Assembly (NCBI GenBank): GCA_039654915.1
Contig: CM077594.1
Location: 110,126,893 to 110,190,892 of the forward strand
DNA length: 64,000 nt
From: Aquilaria yunnanensis
Taxonomy: Eukaryota; Streptophyta; Magnoliopsida; Malvales; Thymelaeaceae
Direction: 5' to 3'
The translations under genes and the position numbers were made by a program. This document shows positions 48,427 to 59,439 of this stretch, one piece after another. The notes beneath the pieces were generated by a model. It was not told the origin of the DNA. It saw nothing but the letters and a program-made list of their open reading frames with translations, and did no database searches. Position 1 is the stretch's first letter, and each line of letters begins with the position of its first letter.

Positions 48427-48786
48427 TTAGTGGCAGGCGCGGTGGTAAACGTCACTGAAGTCTGTCTTGCGGGACAAGTTAGGTCGAGGCAGACAGGTGA
48501 AATAGGGTACTCCCCTCCCGCAAGACACCATGGGTCTGAAAGGATCACGGCTCCCATAGCCCACCCATTATCTGATGAACGTCTTCCCAACCTCTGTGTC
48601 AGTGCTAGTCACGTACTGGTCCTGCTCCTGATCACTAGTGGCGGACCTAGCGGTGCCGTTGCCCATCTCCGCCTGTACTGTCCACGGACCACCGACAGCT
48701 TCACATTTCGGCAAAACCGTAGAAACAACCAGCAACCCTAGAAAGAGATTGATCTTCTGGTGATCACCACTAGTACTCGAACCCAT
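48427..48786 (-). pseudogene. RALF-like locus 3, disrupted
   Basis: The 120-codon frame (119 residues in alignment) starts MGSSTSGDHQKINLF with a hydrophobic signal segment (13-27). TAA occurs at codon 73 (48568-48570). Beyond it the same frame reads VSCGRGVPYFTCLP and VYHRACH, the RALF-like C-terminal module. Cys89 and Cys98 keep the x8 spacing and Cys118 is present, but the third cysteine is Ser111. A stop before the mature peptide and a lost disulfide partner make it non-functional. Confidence 0.75.
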
Positions 48787-49419
48787 ACGTAATGTAGGGT
48801 GGTTCTGGTTCTAGCTAGAAAATTGTAGGCCACCTGCGCTGAGATACTAGTAAATTAAGATCGAGCGACCGTTGGCAACATTAATATTAGATGTGCCTTT
48901 TTGCTGCTGCACCTGCCCTGCATGCTCGTGAAATACTACATAAAAAGCATTCTAAGTTAATAAAGTAGGCTTATTCGATGACAACCATATTAATGTGTGT
49001 GTGTGTATACTGTTTTTTTTTTTTCTCCCAGACATATAAAATTATAAATTCCGTTTGTGAGGCACCAAAAACTAATATTACCGAAATACACGCAGTTATT
49101 ATACCCTCTATATTTTAAATTTTTTTACTGGTGAATGTCTCAGAGTTTTTCTATTTCTTTATTAACCACTAAACCACTATTGATAAAATAAACATTTACA
49201 TATTAATGTATTTTGTTTTAAGTGTGAAGTGGCTACTAACTAAGGCAATTTATTCTACAAGAATCATGTGAATTGTGGCGTTAGTTTAGTCAAAGGAGAA
49301 TAATTTCAATTGAAATTAATGATCCCTACCACTAAATCATCTTGCGTGTCCCGGGTGCGAATGTGCAAACGGGCTCACGTTAATACTTATACTAGTTCGG
49401 TTGGATTCAAAGAAAGCTT

Positions 49420-49500
49420 TGCGTTTGGCAAAATGGTGTTAATTAATCTAGGTGGCTCAGGTTCAATTCCTTATTAAGATGTCTCTTGTCCCTTGTCCTT
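49420..49500 (+). mobile_element. tRNA-like relic 1 (possible SINE head)
   Basis: TCTAGGTGGCTCAGGTTCAATTCC contains a near-perfect B-box (GGTTCAATTCC). The A-box region is degenerate and no cloverleaf can be drawn. Confidence 0.3.
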
Positions 49501-49555
49501 TTTTCCAGCTACGTATTTGTAGTATTTGTATTGCTTACACAATTCTCACAAAAGT

Positions 49556-49625
49556 TGCTTTTAGGTGAGTTGGTCTAAGTTTTGCTATACCACATTAGAG
49601 TGCCGGGTTTAATTCCCAGCATTCC
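49556..49625 (+). mobile_element. tRNA-like relic 2 (possible SINE head)
   Basis: TTAGGTGAGTTGGTCTAAG (A-box-like) is followed about 35 nt later by GGGTTTAATTCCCAGC (B-box and T-arm-like), then a T-rich tail. Differences from consensus are C-to-T/G-to-A type, as in aged methylated DNA. Confidence 0.4.
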
Positions 49626-49784
49626 GTAATTGTTTTGCTTTTTTTCTTTTTGTATTGTTCCCATTTTTAACTTTTTTTGTCTTCTTCTTTTTTTCCACCT
49701 TCATTTTGTGCATTATTCTATTTTCTTTCACATTTCACTTTTTTTAGATTTTTTTAGTTGAGTTAAAAGAACTAACAGTTAATA

Positions 49785-50360
49785 GTAAAAGAATATATAA
49801 GAACTGAAAAAGAACAAAAATAAAAGAATATATAGAAAATGAAAAGATATAGATTTATACAAGAACAAATAGTAATGCATAAAAAATATATATGAACTGA
49901 AAAAAAAACATAAACAAATTAAAGAACATATTGGAATGTTAAAAAACATATTTATAAAAGAATAAACAATAATGTATAAAAGAACATATATATAAAAACT
50001 GAAAAAGAACGCAAGCATGATAACTAATAATATTAAAACAAGTAGAACATTAAGTAAGTTCTTTTGCACTAAGTAATATGTTCTTTTTATAGATGGAGGT
50101 ATGTTGGATAAATAACAAGTAATAATCAATCCAAAACAAAAAAACATATATTGTTTGATGATAGAACAATGAATGAGATATCAATGGGAATATATAAGAA
50201 CTAAAAAAGAATAAATAATAAAAAAAATAAAAGAACACACATTATTTATAAAAGAATACATCCGATAAAAGAAACATAAGAATATATAAGAACTACTTGA
50301 AAAAAACATATTTAAAAAATAATAAATCTCAATGTATAAAAGAACATATAGGAACTGAAT
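49785..50360. repeat. Degenerate AAAGAACATATAAGAACTGA minisatellite
   Basis: Roughly 15 irregular units of 30-45 bp around AAAAGAATATATAAGAACTG and AAAAAAACATA. No coding value. Confidence 0.7.
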
Positions 50361-50369
50361 TTATTAATA

Positions 50370-53300
50370 GGTGATCTTATAACTTTCCTACACACTAATT
50401 CGTTAGTCCTAAGTTGAATCCTGCTATGTGGCTAATAGATCTATAATTACACAATGATGGACTTGAGTGTATAAAATTATAATTTTATGGAATTTCTTCA
50501 CAGACACAAATTAAATCACGACTCCCCTTGTGCAAGGGTGAAAGGTTTCAACCCTTACTTGAAACCCGACATATAGGGTCGGGTCAGTGAAGAGGAAAAC
50601 GTGCATTTGGACCAACCCAAACCGACTTTATTACGAGACAAAAATTTCAGGTTGGTTCGGGTTAAACCCAAAACCAACACGATTGACCTGAATTTTAAGT
50701 CTGTCTCAAAATTCACTAATTTGCTTGGCCCATTCCCTAAGCCCAACCCTTAACATTCCCTAAGCCTAACCCTAAGTAACCTCCCCCCCAGTTAGCCCCT
50801 ACTGCTTTTCGTTATCGATTTGCTCTCACCCTTCGCCTCTCGTGGCTCGCTCTGTGCCTCTATTTGACTCCGTCCTCCTCAACTCACCTTCTATCCCGAC
50901 TTGATGACTCTATCGCGCTTTCTCCCTCAGTTCGCCTCGCCGCCTAGTTGCCCTCCCCTCATCTAGCCCTTGTGTCGCTATCCTGCCTTGGCCATTGACC
51001 TCTCACAACTTTCTGTCGTCCCTCAAATCGTCATGCTTAGTGTTATCCATTCCTCCTTCCTCCCTTCATCGCTTGGTCTCCTCTTCCCTGCTCTTTCCAT
51101 CTCACGGCCTCTTCCTCATTCCTTTCCCCATCGCATGGCCTCCTCCCTCCTCTCACGTTGATCCATCACACCTCAGACCTCACCCCGCCTTGCTCGCCTG
51201 CAGTCTGTCACCTTTCGTGCTCGGCCCATCGTCAATCTCCTGTCTTGCCTTGGCTGCCGTTGATCTCCTCATCGGAGTGCATCACAAAACGGGTTAGTCG
51301 GGTTAACCCGAATCCAACCCTAAAAAATTGGTTTAAGGTCGGTTTGGGTTTGTTTTTTTTTATTATGAAATGATTCATTTATTTTAGGTTTTGGTCCAAA
51401 CCCAAAATTTTCACCCCTACTCTCGTGCAATTAAAAAAAGATTATTTTCTCCCATAGTTTTCATTCTCAGCGAAGGAAAGAAGAAAAAACAAAACCACTT
51501 CTCAATTCTCATCGATCATCCTAGGCCTAGCTTCCTTATGCTTCAACAATTTTCCTTTGAAATTTTAAAACTCAATTCTCGCCCATCTAAATCCCCTTAC
51601 TGAGCCTTAACTTTCAGATCTCACCGTTGTCTCTTTTGCACCTTAATTTCCTACAATCAGGGCCACTGTTGGGATAGATCACACCCAACAAATTAAGTGA
51701 TGTTCTGGGATGTCCATTAGAAAATCGGAGCATTGAGGAGTTGCTACTATAATATGTTGCCTAGTTCTTGGCTTGTTTCCACCACTTAATAAGATAATGG
51801 TATTTTGAGTCGTTTTCACAAATCACTACCCGCGATGATAACAAAGAAGAAGGCGAAAGAACCAGAGGAATCAACGAGGCATTGGGATTAATAATATTTT
51901 CCAAATTGTTTATGGTTCTTCTTACCATATAAGAAGAGCTTATGTTTTGTTTTTCTAAATCAGCTTGTGTTTATTTTGTTATTTCATAGCTGGGAAAGCT
52001 TCTTGGATGAAATTACACGTCAATTCATTTTAACTTAAGTCAATTGACTTATTTTTACTTCTATATTTTTTTTGTTTGAAACTAATTTCATTTGAAAGTT
52101 AATATTATGTAGATGTAATAATCAATTCGAAAGTTAATTTTCATGATGTTGTCAAATTTTTATGAATTTTTTTTTATTAATTTCTTAAACTAGAAAAATT
52201 CATAAAAAATTAGTAAGATTACAAAATTATATTTTCAATGGATTGTTACATCTATATAATATTGAATTTTAATTAAAATTAGTTTTAGATAAGAAAAATA
52301 TAAGAATAAAAATAAATAATTTTGAAGTCAATTGGCTTAAGTTAAAATGAACTGGCTCTACATTTTCTTTAATTGCACGATATGAGGAGTCATGTTTTGT
52401 GCAAGTGTAAAAGTTTCGCAAAAATTATGATTTTGTACACTTAAACCATTATATAGGTCCTACATGTGCACGATCATGTATAACTATAGAGCAAACGAAA
52501 GGTAAGTGCCACGTCAAAACTTCCATTAGCTATCTTGTAGGATATCCAAATTAGAACTGCCAGGTTACGTACACAGTGGGAAAGTTATAGAACTTTGATA
52601 AAAAAAATGATAAATATTAGAATAGGAGTAGAAAAGTGTGAAAAATTTTAGGACTTATATTGACTCCAATCGTGTTGCTCTAATTAGTAACAAAATTGAT
52701 CTTGATCTTTTTTTTTTTTTTTTCTGAAGTAAGACCTGTAGGGCCAATCTATTGACCTTGGTTCTTACATGTGAGCTACCAGTCTTCATTTACAATTTTT
52801 TTAAATGTATTAGTACTTTCTCTAAATTTTGTATTAAAATTCTATGCGATAGAAATTGATTAAATATAAAAAGGTAGTATATACAATTTAGTTACTTTTT
52901 TTAAACTGTCAATCAAATTGTCTCGTGCAGGATTTCGTACATTTTTTTTATTTTAAAAGTTAGTATATCTAGCACTACTCATCCATCTAGAACCAGGCAG
53001 CTAAATGAGCAAATTATTTTTGGGTTTTAAGGAAAAAATTTACTCCTGCAATTCCGAATTCCTTATAAGAATTACTCTTTCCGGCATTTCCAAAATCATT
53101 GAAATATTTTTATATTTGGTAAGTGTTTCGCAGTTAGTTCACCATATTATCCTGATTTCAGCATCAACTTTAAAATTAAAGTCTAGTTTCTGGTTTTTAA
53201 AGAAAATTTAATTTCATCTCTGCACTCTTAAAATTTTACTTTAGTCATTATATTTTACAGAAGTTGCAAAGTAACATCTGAACTTTAATAAATCTTTATA

Positions 53301-53590
53301 TAATAATTCAATAAAGTTTAGAAAATGGCAGTCGGACAGTCACTGACTGGCATTTTGCTGGGGGAAAAGCAAGCAATTTTACACGTCGGTGTGTACGTCT
53401 CAGCTAAATTCCGGAAGAATTTTTTTCAAGCGTTTGTATATTTAACACATCTACTTTGGTGATCGTGTAGGAAGTAGAAAAAGGCCGCGATTGGCCCAGC
53501 AGTGGTATTCGCTGTAAAAAGTTTTTTTTTTTTAAAAAAAAAGCCAGAAAGGGTAACAGTTGTCACCCAAAGCATTAATTACGAAGACCT
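50370..53590. repeat. Segmental duplication B (partner at 41.39-45.09 kb)
   Basis: Same landmarks and order as copy A. Interrupted here by a hAT-like insertion (50,535-51,421). Confidence 0.85.
50535..51421. mobile_element. hAT-like non-autonomous element, 0.89 kb
   Basis: Ends AGGGTGAAAGG (left) and TTTTCACCCCT (right) are short inverted repeats. Flanking 8-mers CTTGTGCA (50527-50534) and CTCGTGCA (51422-51429) differ at one base. Copy A reads straight through (CTCCCTTGTTCAATTAAAG at about 41,551), the unoccupied site. Subterminal GGGTCGGGTC and GGTCGGTTTGGG motifs fit hAT families. The interior (50,800-51,300) is C-rich without a transposase. Confidence 0.75.
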
Positions 53591-53599
53591 CATAAAAAA

Positions 53600-53745
53600 G
53601 CAAAAATACTCCTTCAGCCCTTGAATTCGGTTGATCAGGATATTTTCTTGCCTGAACTTCAACTCAGACCAATTCCATCCTTGAACTTGCTCTAGTGGGT
53701 CAGTCAACCCCTGTTACTAAACCATGCGAATCAAGTGGCTAACGC
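53600..53745. other. Unassigned fragment joining duplicons
   Basis: CTTCAGCCCTTGAATTCGGT and the following text resemble the end of a terminal-repeat element, truncated where the kinase remnant begins at about 53,746. Confidence 0.35.
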
Positions 53746-53749
53746 CGTT

Positions 53750-54690
53750 CCAGCAGGTCTAGTGCTATTAGCTTCATTGGTACTAATGCCACCAAATATC
53801 CTTGTAAGTCCAAAATCTAAAATATTATTAGGGTTCATTTTGCGTCCAACAGCAAATTTGTTGCTTTAAGATCTCTGTGAACCACGTTGAGTTGTGAATC
53901 TTCATGCAAATATAGAAGCCCCTTTGTGACCCCCAATTATGATGCTCAACCTTGTCTTCCAATTCAAGTACACTTGCCTATTCGAATCTTTTCATTTGAT
54001 TTTAATGTGGCAACCAGAAACCAATTAAAAAAATAAAACAATTAATTATGTGATGGTAAGTAACAAGCTTAAGCAACAAATTAAAGTAATTAGTGGTAAT
54101 TGTGTATAATTACTAGCCATGCATATGTGTGTGTGTGTGTAATGTATATACCAAATATGAAAAAGTCGAGGCTTCTGTTAGTCAGATACTCATAAACAAA
54201 GAGATTTTCATCTTTCTCCAAGTAGCATCCCAGGAGCCTCACAAGATTGTGATGCTGCAACTTTGCAATACGTATAACTTCATTCTTGAATTCTTTTAAA
54301 CCTTGGGCAGATTCATTTAGTAGCCTATTCACACTGACTTCTGTCTTATCTGCCAGCAAACCCTAATGTATTTATGTATAATTAGTGAACTTAATGCTCT
54401 CAAGATTAATCTTGTTTGGCCAACAATTAGATCAATTACTTGAAGAAATAATTAATTGAACTTTGATAGAATTTATGATCAATCGAGTATTAATATCTAT
54501 CTAATTATTATTACCTTGTACACAGGCCCATACCTACCTTCTCCAAGTTTGTTGTCATGTGAAAATCTGTTTGTAGCTTGAGATAATGTGTCAAAAGTGA
54601 AATGATGAAATCATGAGCATCGTGGAAGTTGATATCTGCAAAATGGTAAAAAATTTTATGCCTTGATCTGGATGCCATCATTACAGTCAT
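53750..54690 (-). pseudogene. Receptor-like kinase remnant, copy 2
   Basis: Duplicate of 35,025-35,895. The glycine-loop exon (54515-54690) has lost one base, shifting its frame. Exon 2 (54152-54362, 211 nt) keeps the 20 codons missing from copy 1, but the catalytic position reads VSVNRLL, with Asn in place of the conserved Lys. The catalytic-loop exon (about 53,756-53,995) keeps [10 protein letters not shown] but has an extra base before it and indels after it. The last exon is absent because the duplication ends here. Three lesions: a pseudogene. Confidence 0.85.
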
Positions 54691-55243
54691 CTCTGAAAAA
54701 GTCAAGTGAAAAAGATCATAATTCATTAACATTAGCAAAAATTCTCCTAAAATATTATAACTGTAAAAATAAAAAATAAAAAATAGAAGTTCATGATGTT
54801 TAGATCTCAGAGTCTATATCAATCCATAAAAAAGAACTTACAATATATTGTAAAGTCTTATTAATGCACTATAATACTATCTATGGAGTTAAACTGATGA
54901 TTATTTAGTGACTAACGGGACATGTTTAGGATCAATCTTCTCAAACAAGAATTCACCGAGGTAATAGAGCTACAAAAACAAATAGAAGTTTATTATAAAA
55001 ACACTAATATCAAAATGAAACAAGTAGGGTACAGTGGTCCTGTGTCTTTCAATGGGGTTGGTATTAATAATTGATGCGCACGTGTACGTAACGGTAACAA
55101 AAGTGATAGAATCACGGGGCAGCCTTTATAAGCATTCTAAAGCGTATATACAACTATAGTTGTTCTTGAACATTGATGATGTTAACGTGATTGTTTTTTT
55201 CTATGGATTTTGTTGTTTATATTCAATTATTTGATATTTTATA

Positions 55244-55601
55244 CTCCCCTGTCCCAAAATAGATGAAACGTTTCTTAAAGTATAAAGATTAAGGTGTATG
55301 TAATTTATATTATTTTTTTCAATTTTACCCGTGGAACTAAAACTATTTTTTCTTTTAGATTTTGTATATTGAGAGTTTAAACAATGATTCAAAAAGAAAA
55401 GATTCTGTTTTTAGATTTTGTACAGTAAGAGATTGAGTGCAGATTAAAAAAAGATTCTTTATAGGGTTTTGTATAGTGAAAATTTAAATGGGGGTAAGAT
55501 GGTAAATTTATTGTTTAAAATTTTTCAAAAGAGGAACCGTTTCAGCCATTTTGGGACAGTCCAAAAAGGAATACGTTTCATCTAAATTGGGATGGAGAAA
55601 G
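55244..55601. mobile_element. Stowaway-type (Tc1/mariner) MITE, 358 bp
   Basis: Left end CTCCCCTGTCCCAAAATAGA and right end (complement) CTTTCTCCATCCCAATTTAG are Stowaway-like inverted ends, flanked by TA on both sides (55242-55243, 55602-55603). The sister duplicon at about 36,440 has the uninterrupted TA site. Inward it shows AAACGTTTC / GTTTCATCT symmetry. Confidence 0.85.
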
Positions 55602-55697
55602 TAATATTTAATGCATATTAATATATCTGGTCTGGTTTGCTCCTACGGTATATATATTGAACACTTGAATTTGAAAATTGAAACCACGTTAATTAAA

Positions 55698-56557
55698 GAC
55701 TTAAATACCAAATTTACCATCGAAAAGAACAAATTTACCATCAAACTTTTAGGACTAAATTTACCACCACTGTTATCACAATTTTAGTCCTTCATTTTTC
55801 ATGTTTCTTGTACTATTGTCCTAACTCTCTAACAATCATATTATTCTCTTCAACAAGTCCAGCACCAAGTTCAATTTTGGCTGTAACTAGCCTACTTTCT
55901 TTGAAGGTCTCCTTAGAGTCATTAATCTCACTATAAGCTTCTTTCATTTCTAAAGCTTGTTTTTTTATAGACTCAAATCTTAACAGTTTTGGTCATACTC
56001 TTACTAATGAATACCTAGTCCTAAAGCAGCTAATCCTAGTTAAAATTGCTAAAGGCTTAGCCTTTAGAATCTCACCAATTTTTCTTCATCTTCCCCCAAT
56101 CTCAACCACATTAATTACAAATTATAAGGGAAAACACACATAGTTTCAGTTTGTGACAGTAACTCATAATTCCAGTTTATGTTGTATCATAGGAAAAATA
56201 ATGAAATGGTAGTGTTTAGGAAAGTACTCTGTGAGGGTACGGTGGCCGAGCGGTGGCTAGTTGGAATTGCTGGCGGATGTAGTCTTTCATCTCTTAAAGA
56301 ATATGGCACGATCAGTAGATAAGCAAAGTTATGACATTAATGGAAGAAACATGAAAAATCAAGAGCTAGAAATGTTATTTTCATATTCAATTTAATGGCC
56401 ACTTCACGACATAATGGTAAATTTGGTATGTTTTGTAAGTTTAGTAGTAAATTTGACCTCGAAAGTAAAGTTCAGTATGAGATTTAGTACTTTTAAAAGT
56501 TTGATAGTAAATTTAGTTTTATCAACACTTTTTTATGGTAAATTTGGTATTTAAGCC
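55698..56557. mobile_element. MULE-like element, GGCTTAA family, copy 2
   Basis: Duplicate of 36,540-37,451, same ends and same flanking TTAATTAAA (55689-55697, 56558-56566). The minus-strand interior reads EMKEAYSEINDSKETFKESR, without the stop seen at this point in copy 1. Confidence 0.75.
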
Positions 56558-56892
56558 TTAATTAAAGTTAAGCCACAATTTAATGTCTTGCCGTAGGTCA
56601 CCTACCTCTAATTCCTTTTATTGGAATTGTGGTTAATCATTCACCCAGGTCCAGATGATCGAGATGGGAACAAAAATCAAAATAAAAAAAAAATAGAGAA
56701 ATTAATTAATGCGGCCTGGCTTCCTGTGGTTTGAAATTTCATTATCAGCTTATTGGGGAATCATACAATGCAGCTCAATTCCAGAACGAGAAATCCACAC
56801 TAAGCAAATGATCGTGAAACATGAAACAAACAACAGATTAAAGCAGCAAGGACTAGGACTAGCTCGCTCGTAAACTGGCGTAGACCGACCGA

Positions 56893-57274
56893 CTACCGGC
56901 CGCACCCGCGGTTGTAGACGCCACATTTCGGGGGAGGCCGTGGTTTGTTGGTGCCGGGGAGACAACTTTGATCAGGTTTATACCGCCCACACTTTGCCAC
57001 CGGCTGGTTACGGTTGGCGGTGCGACCCGTGACCGATTGTGCAGGGTTGATCAGGATTCAGGAGCCTACTTCCGGCGTGGAACTCCATCAACGACTCCAG
57101 GTCGGACAAGAGGCAGTCATCGCAGTGCACAGTTATGTTGCTAGTCTGGAGAGAAGCAGAAGCTAATGAGCTAGTAGCTGCGGCTTCACATGGTGGAATG
57201 TCTAGTGTTAGTTTGAGGAGAAGAATTACCGAGATGACTAGAATTGTTGTGCTGTTGAGGGATCTCTTTTTCAT
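56893..57274 (-). pseudogene. RALF-like locus 4, frameshifted duplicate of locus 1
   Basis: Length is 382 nt against 375 nt in locus 1; the difference is one 7-base insertion (AATCCTG) after GCTCCTG, following codon 71. The frame therefore ends early after GSRLLNPDQPC. In the original frame the C-terminal Cys module continues intact (CGRY-PDQSCLPG, KCGVYNRGCGR), with Tyr-to-Asp inside the PYQSC block. The signal peptide and pro-region match locus 1. An in-frame extension upstream of the Met (to 57,412) exists because the upstream stop of locus 1 is TCA here. Confidence 0.85.
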
Positions 57275-57483
57275 AACTGGTTTCTGCTCTGCAACTTCTG
57301 ACTCCCTTGTTACTCGTTTCAGACTTGGCAGAGTTTGTAGGGGTCTTTTATGATTCCTACTCAATGTGTCTGCAGTCATATGATATTTTATCTCTCTGAT
57401 TGATGGAGCCATGCTGACGGCTATGGTTAGCTATCAAAGGGAGGGGTTTGTAACAGTTCAGAAATTAGAGACCAATTTATAAT

Positions 57484-58494
57484 GGCCGAAAATGGGTGGT
57501 TGGCCCTTCAATTTGGCAAACTCGCACAAGTTAGTCCTTTATCTTTGACTCAGTGTGAGTTTGTCCTCTAACTTAGCAAATTAATCATTTTGGTCCCCCA
57601 ACTTTGCTAAATTAAGCGAATTAGTCCTATGTTGGATGGAAAGCATCCATGTAAGATAAGCGAAGTATGTGTCGACTGTGAGGTAACCCCCAATGGCCAA
57701 TTCCGCCATAGCTCGCCGATTTTCAAATTGACAATCACCAGAATAGTTCAGATGGCGTCAAGAAGAGAGGATTCGAGATCATTGTGAGGATATGAGATCA
57801 TATTTGCATTTCGGCTGTTCATCGAGTGAATGGAAGTCTTGATGGAGTGCAGCAAAGGAAAGAGGTTGGTGTGAGGGCCGAGTGACAATGGTGACGCCTT
57901 TAGGTGTAGCGGTGAGGTTTGGGGACAAAGGGCAAGACAAATCCAGCGTCAATGACACCTGTTCATTTCAGATTTGGTGGCGATTGGCGAAAGGGCGAAG
58001 GTGGGGGTGAGGAAGAGGGGGTCGATGAAGAGGAAGCGGCCCAATGTGTGGGCTTTGTGGAGGAGGAGATCGATGAAAAAGAGGCGGCCAAAGGTGTAGG
58101 CCTTGCGGAGGAGGAGGCCAATGAAGAGGAGGCGGCCAAAGGTGTGGCTTTGCGGAGAGGGAGGCTGATGAAGAGGAGGTGGCTGAAGGTGTGGGCTTTG
58201 TGGAGGAGGAGGCCAACGATGTTAGATTCGATTAAGGAGAGGCCGATAGCCAGGGGTGAGGCCAGATTTGATGTAAAAGCGGTCGACAATGAGGAGTGTA
58301 GCCGGAATCGACAGAGAAGATTACAGCAAGTGGTAGCGAGGGGAAGAGCGAGTAACGCCGTTTGTCATTCCGTACAATCGGGGACTAACTCGTTAAATTT
58401 TTCAAAGTTGAGGGACTAACTCGCACTAAGTCAAAGATAAAGGACTAACTCGTTAGAGTTAGTCAAGTTGAGGGACCAAAGGTGCATTTTGGCC
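57484..58494. mobile_element. MULE, 1.01 kb, with empty site in sister duplicon
   Basis: Ends GGCCGAAAATG and GCATTTTGGCC are inverted, with about 170 bp of similar terminal sequence (AGTTAGTCCTTTATCTTTGA type). A perfect 9-bp duplication ATTTATAAT lies at 57475-57483 and 58495-58503. The sister duplicon reads CCAATTTATAATAGAAGC at about 38,368 with no insertion. No transposase; the interior carries an internal-repeat reading frame. Confidence 0.9.
57919..58419 (+). other. Repeat-bearing open frame inside the MULE
   Basis: Open for 166 residues. Residues about 30-95 are four to five units of roughly 15-16 residues (for example DEEEAAQCVGFVEEEI, DEKEAAKGVGLAEEEA), encoded by a 45-48 bp tandem repeat; the fourth unit is shifted in frame and becomes Arg-rich. 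The opposite strand is also open. No homology recognised. More likely a repeat expansion in captured DNA than a gene. Confidence 0.3.
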
Positions 58495-58589
58495 ATTTAT
58501 AATAGAACCTATAATGCATGGACTGCTAATATCCAACTAAGTAACTATAGTAGAGTAGAACCTTCTCTTCATGTGGAACCAAATGTGCC

Positions 58590-58590
<1 letters not shown>

Positions 58591-58625
<35 letters not shown>
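58591..58625. repeat. (TAA)n microsatellite
   Basis: Eleven to twelve perfect TAA units. The sister duplicon has only two or three at 38,455-38,465, so it expanded after duplication. Confidence 0.95.
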
Positions 58626-58639
58626 GGGATAATTATAAT

Positions 58640-59020
58640 TTACCCATTGAGATTTAAGTAAAATTATACTTTGCCCATTTTATTTCAGAAATATACACTT
58701 TGTCACTGTTTTTTTAATGCAGTCCGGTAACAACTTCTAAAATCTTAATTTAAATATTATGGTAGTTATCTTCTAGTAATATAAATCTATATGATATTTT
58801 TTTTATAGTTAATGAACATTTTACGTTATCAATTTTTTTTCTTTATGTATTTCTTTTAGTTTTTAAAATAGTATTTTTTAAATGTTAATTAATTATAAAA
58901 AAAATACTATGTAGATTGAAATTACTTGAAGATAACAACCGTATAATCTAAATTAAGATTTCAAAAGTTGCTGTTGGGCTATATTAAAAAAATATGAATA
59001 AAGTATATATTTTTTAAATA
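58640..59020. repeat. Foldback (long inverted repeat), MITE-like
   Basis: Arms about 58,689-58,820 and 58,890-59,015 are inverted copies. Left has CAACTTCTAAAATCTTAATT and GTAGTTATCTTCTAGTAAT; the right-arm complement has CAACTTTTGAAATCTTAATT and GGTTGTTATCTTCAAGTAAT. Loop of about 70 bp, AT-rich. A full hairpin is possible if transcribed. Confidence 0.75.
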
Positions 59021-59131
59021 GATTTAAAATTTTGTGTAGAATATCGGTTTAGATTTAAATTGAAGAATACCAAAGAAGATTATACGATTTTTGAACTTGT
59101 TAGGGTGATGAATTTGGTGATGAACTCCAGT

Positions 59132-59155
59132 AGAGAGAGAGAGAGAGAGAGAGAG
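59132..59155. repeat. (GA)n microsatellite
   Basis: About 12 GA units. Confidence 0.9.
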
Positions 59156-59439
59156 CAAAGATGAGTAGAATCAGCATTTTAAAAAGAAAAAAAAATATCC
59201 ATTTTTAGAGAAAAATAAAGATCAAGGGTCGGATTTGTGCAAGAAAATAAATTGAGGACCATCCATTGAATTTACGTCTTAACAGGTAAAAATTTGACAA
59301 AGTGGGACAGCAGAAGTTGATGTTTCAAAATTATTGGGACACATGTTGTTGTGATAGACAGAAGGTGGATGGGAAGGTAAATGGCGAAGGTTGCTATCAG
59401 GCTATCAGCCGTCTATATTGAATTATTTAATATTCTATA

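Noticed and set aside
49779..50238. Phe/Tyr/Ile-rich minus-strand frames resembling membrane proteins
   Set aside because: Pure translation of the A/T-rich minisatellite.
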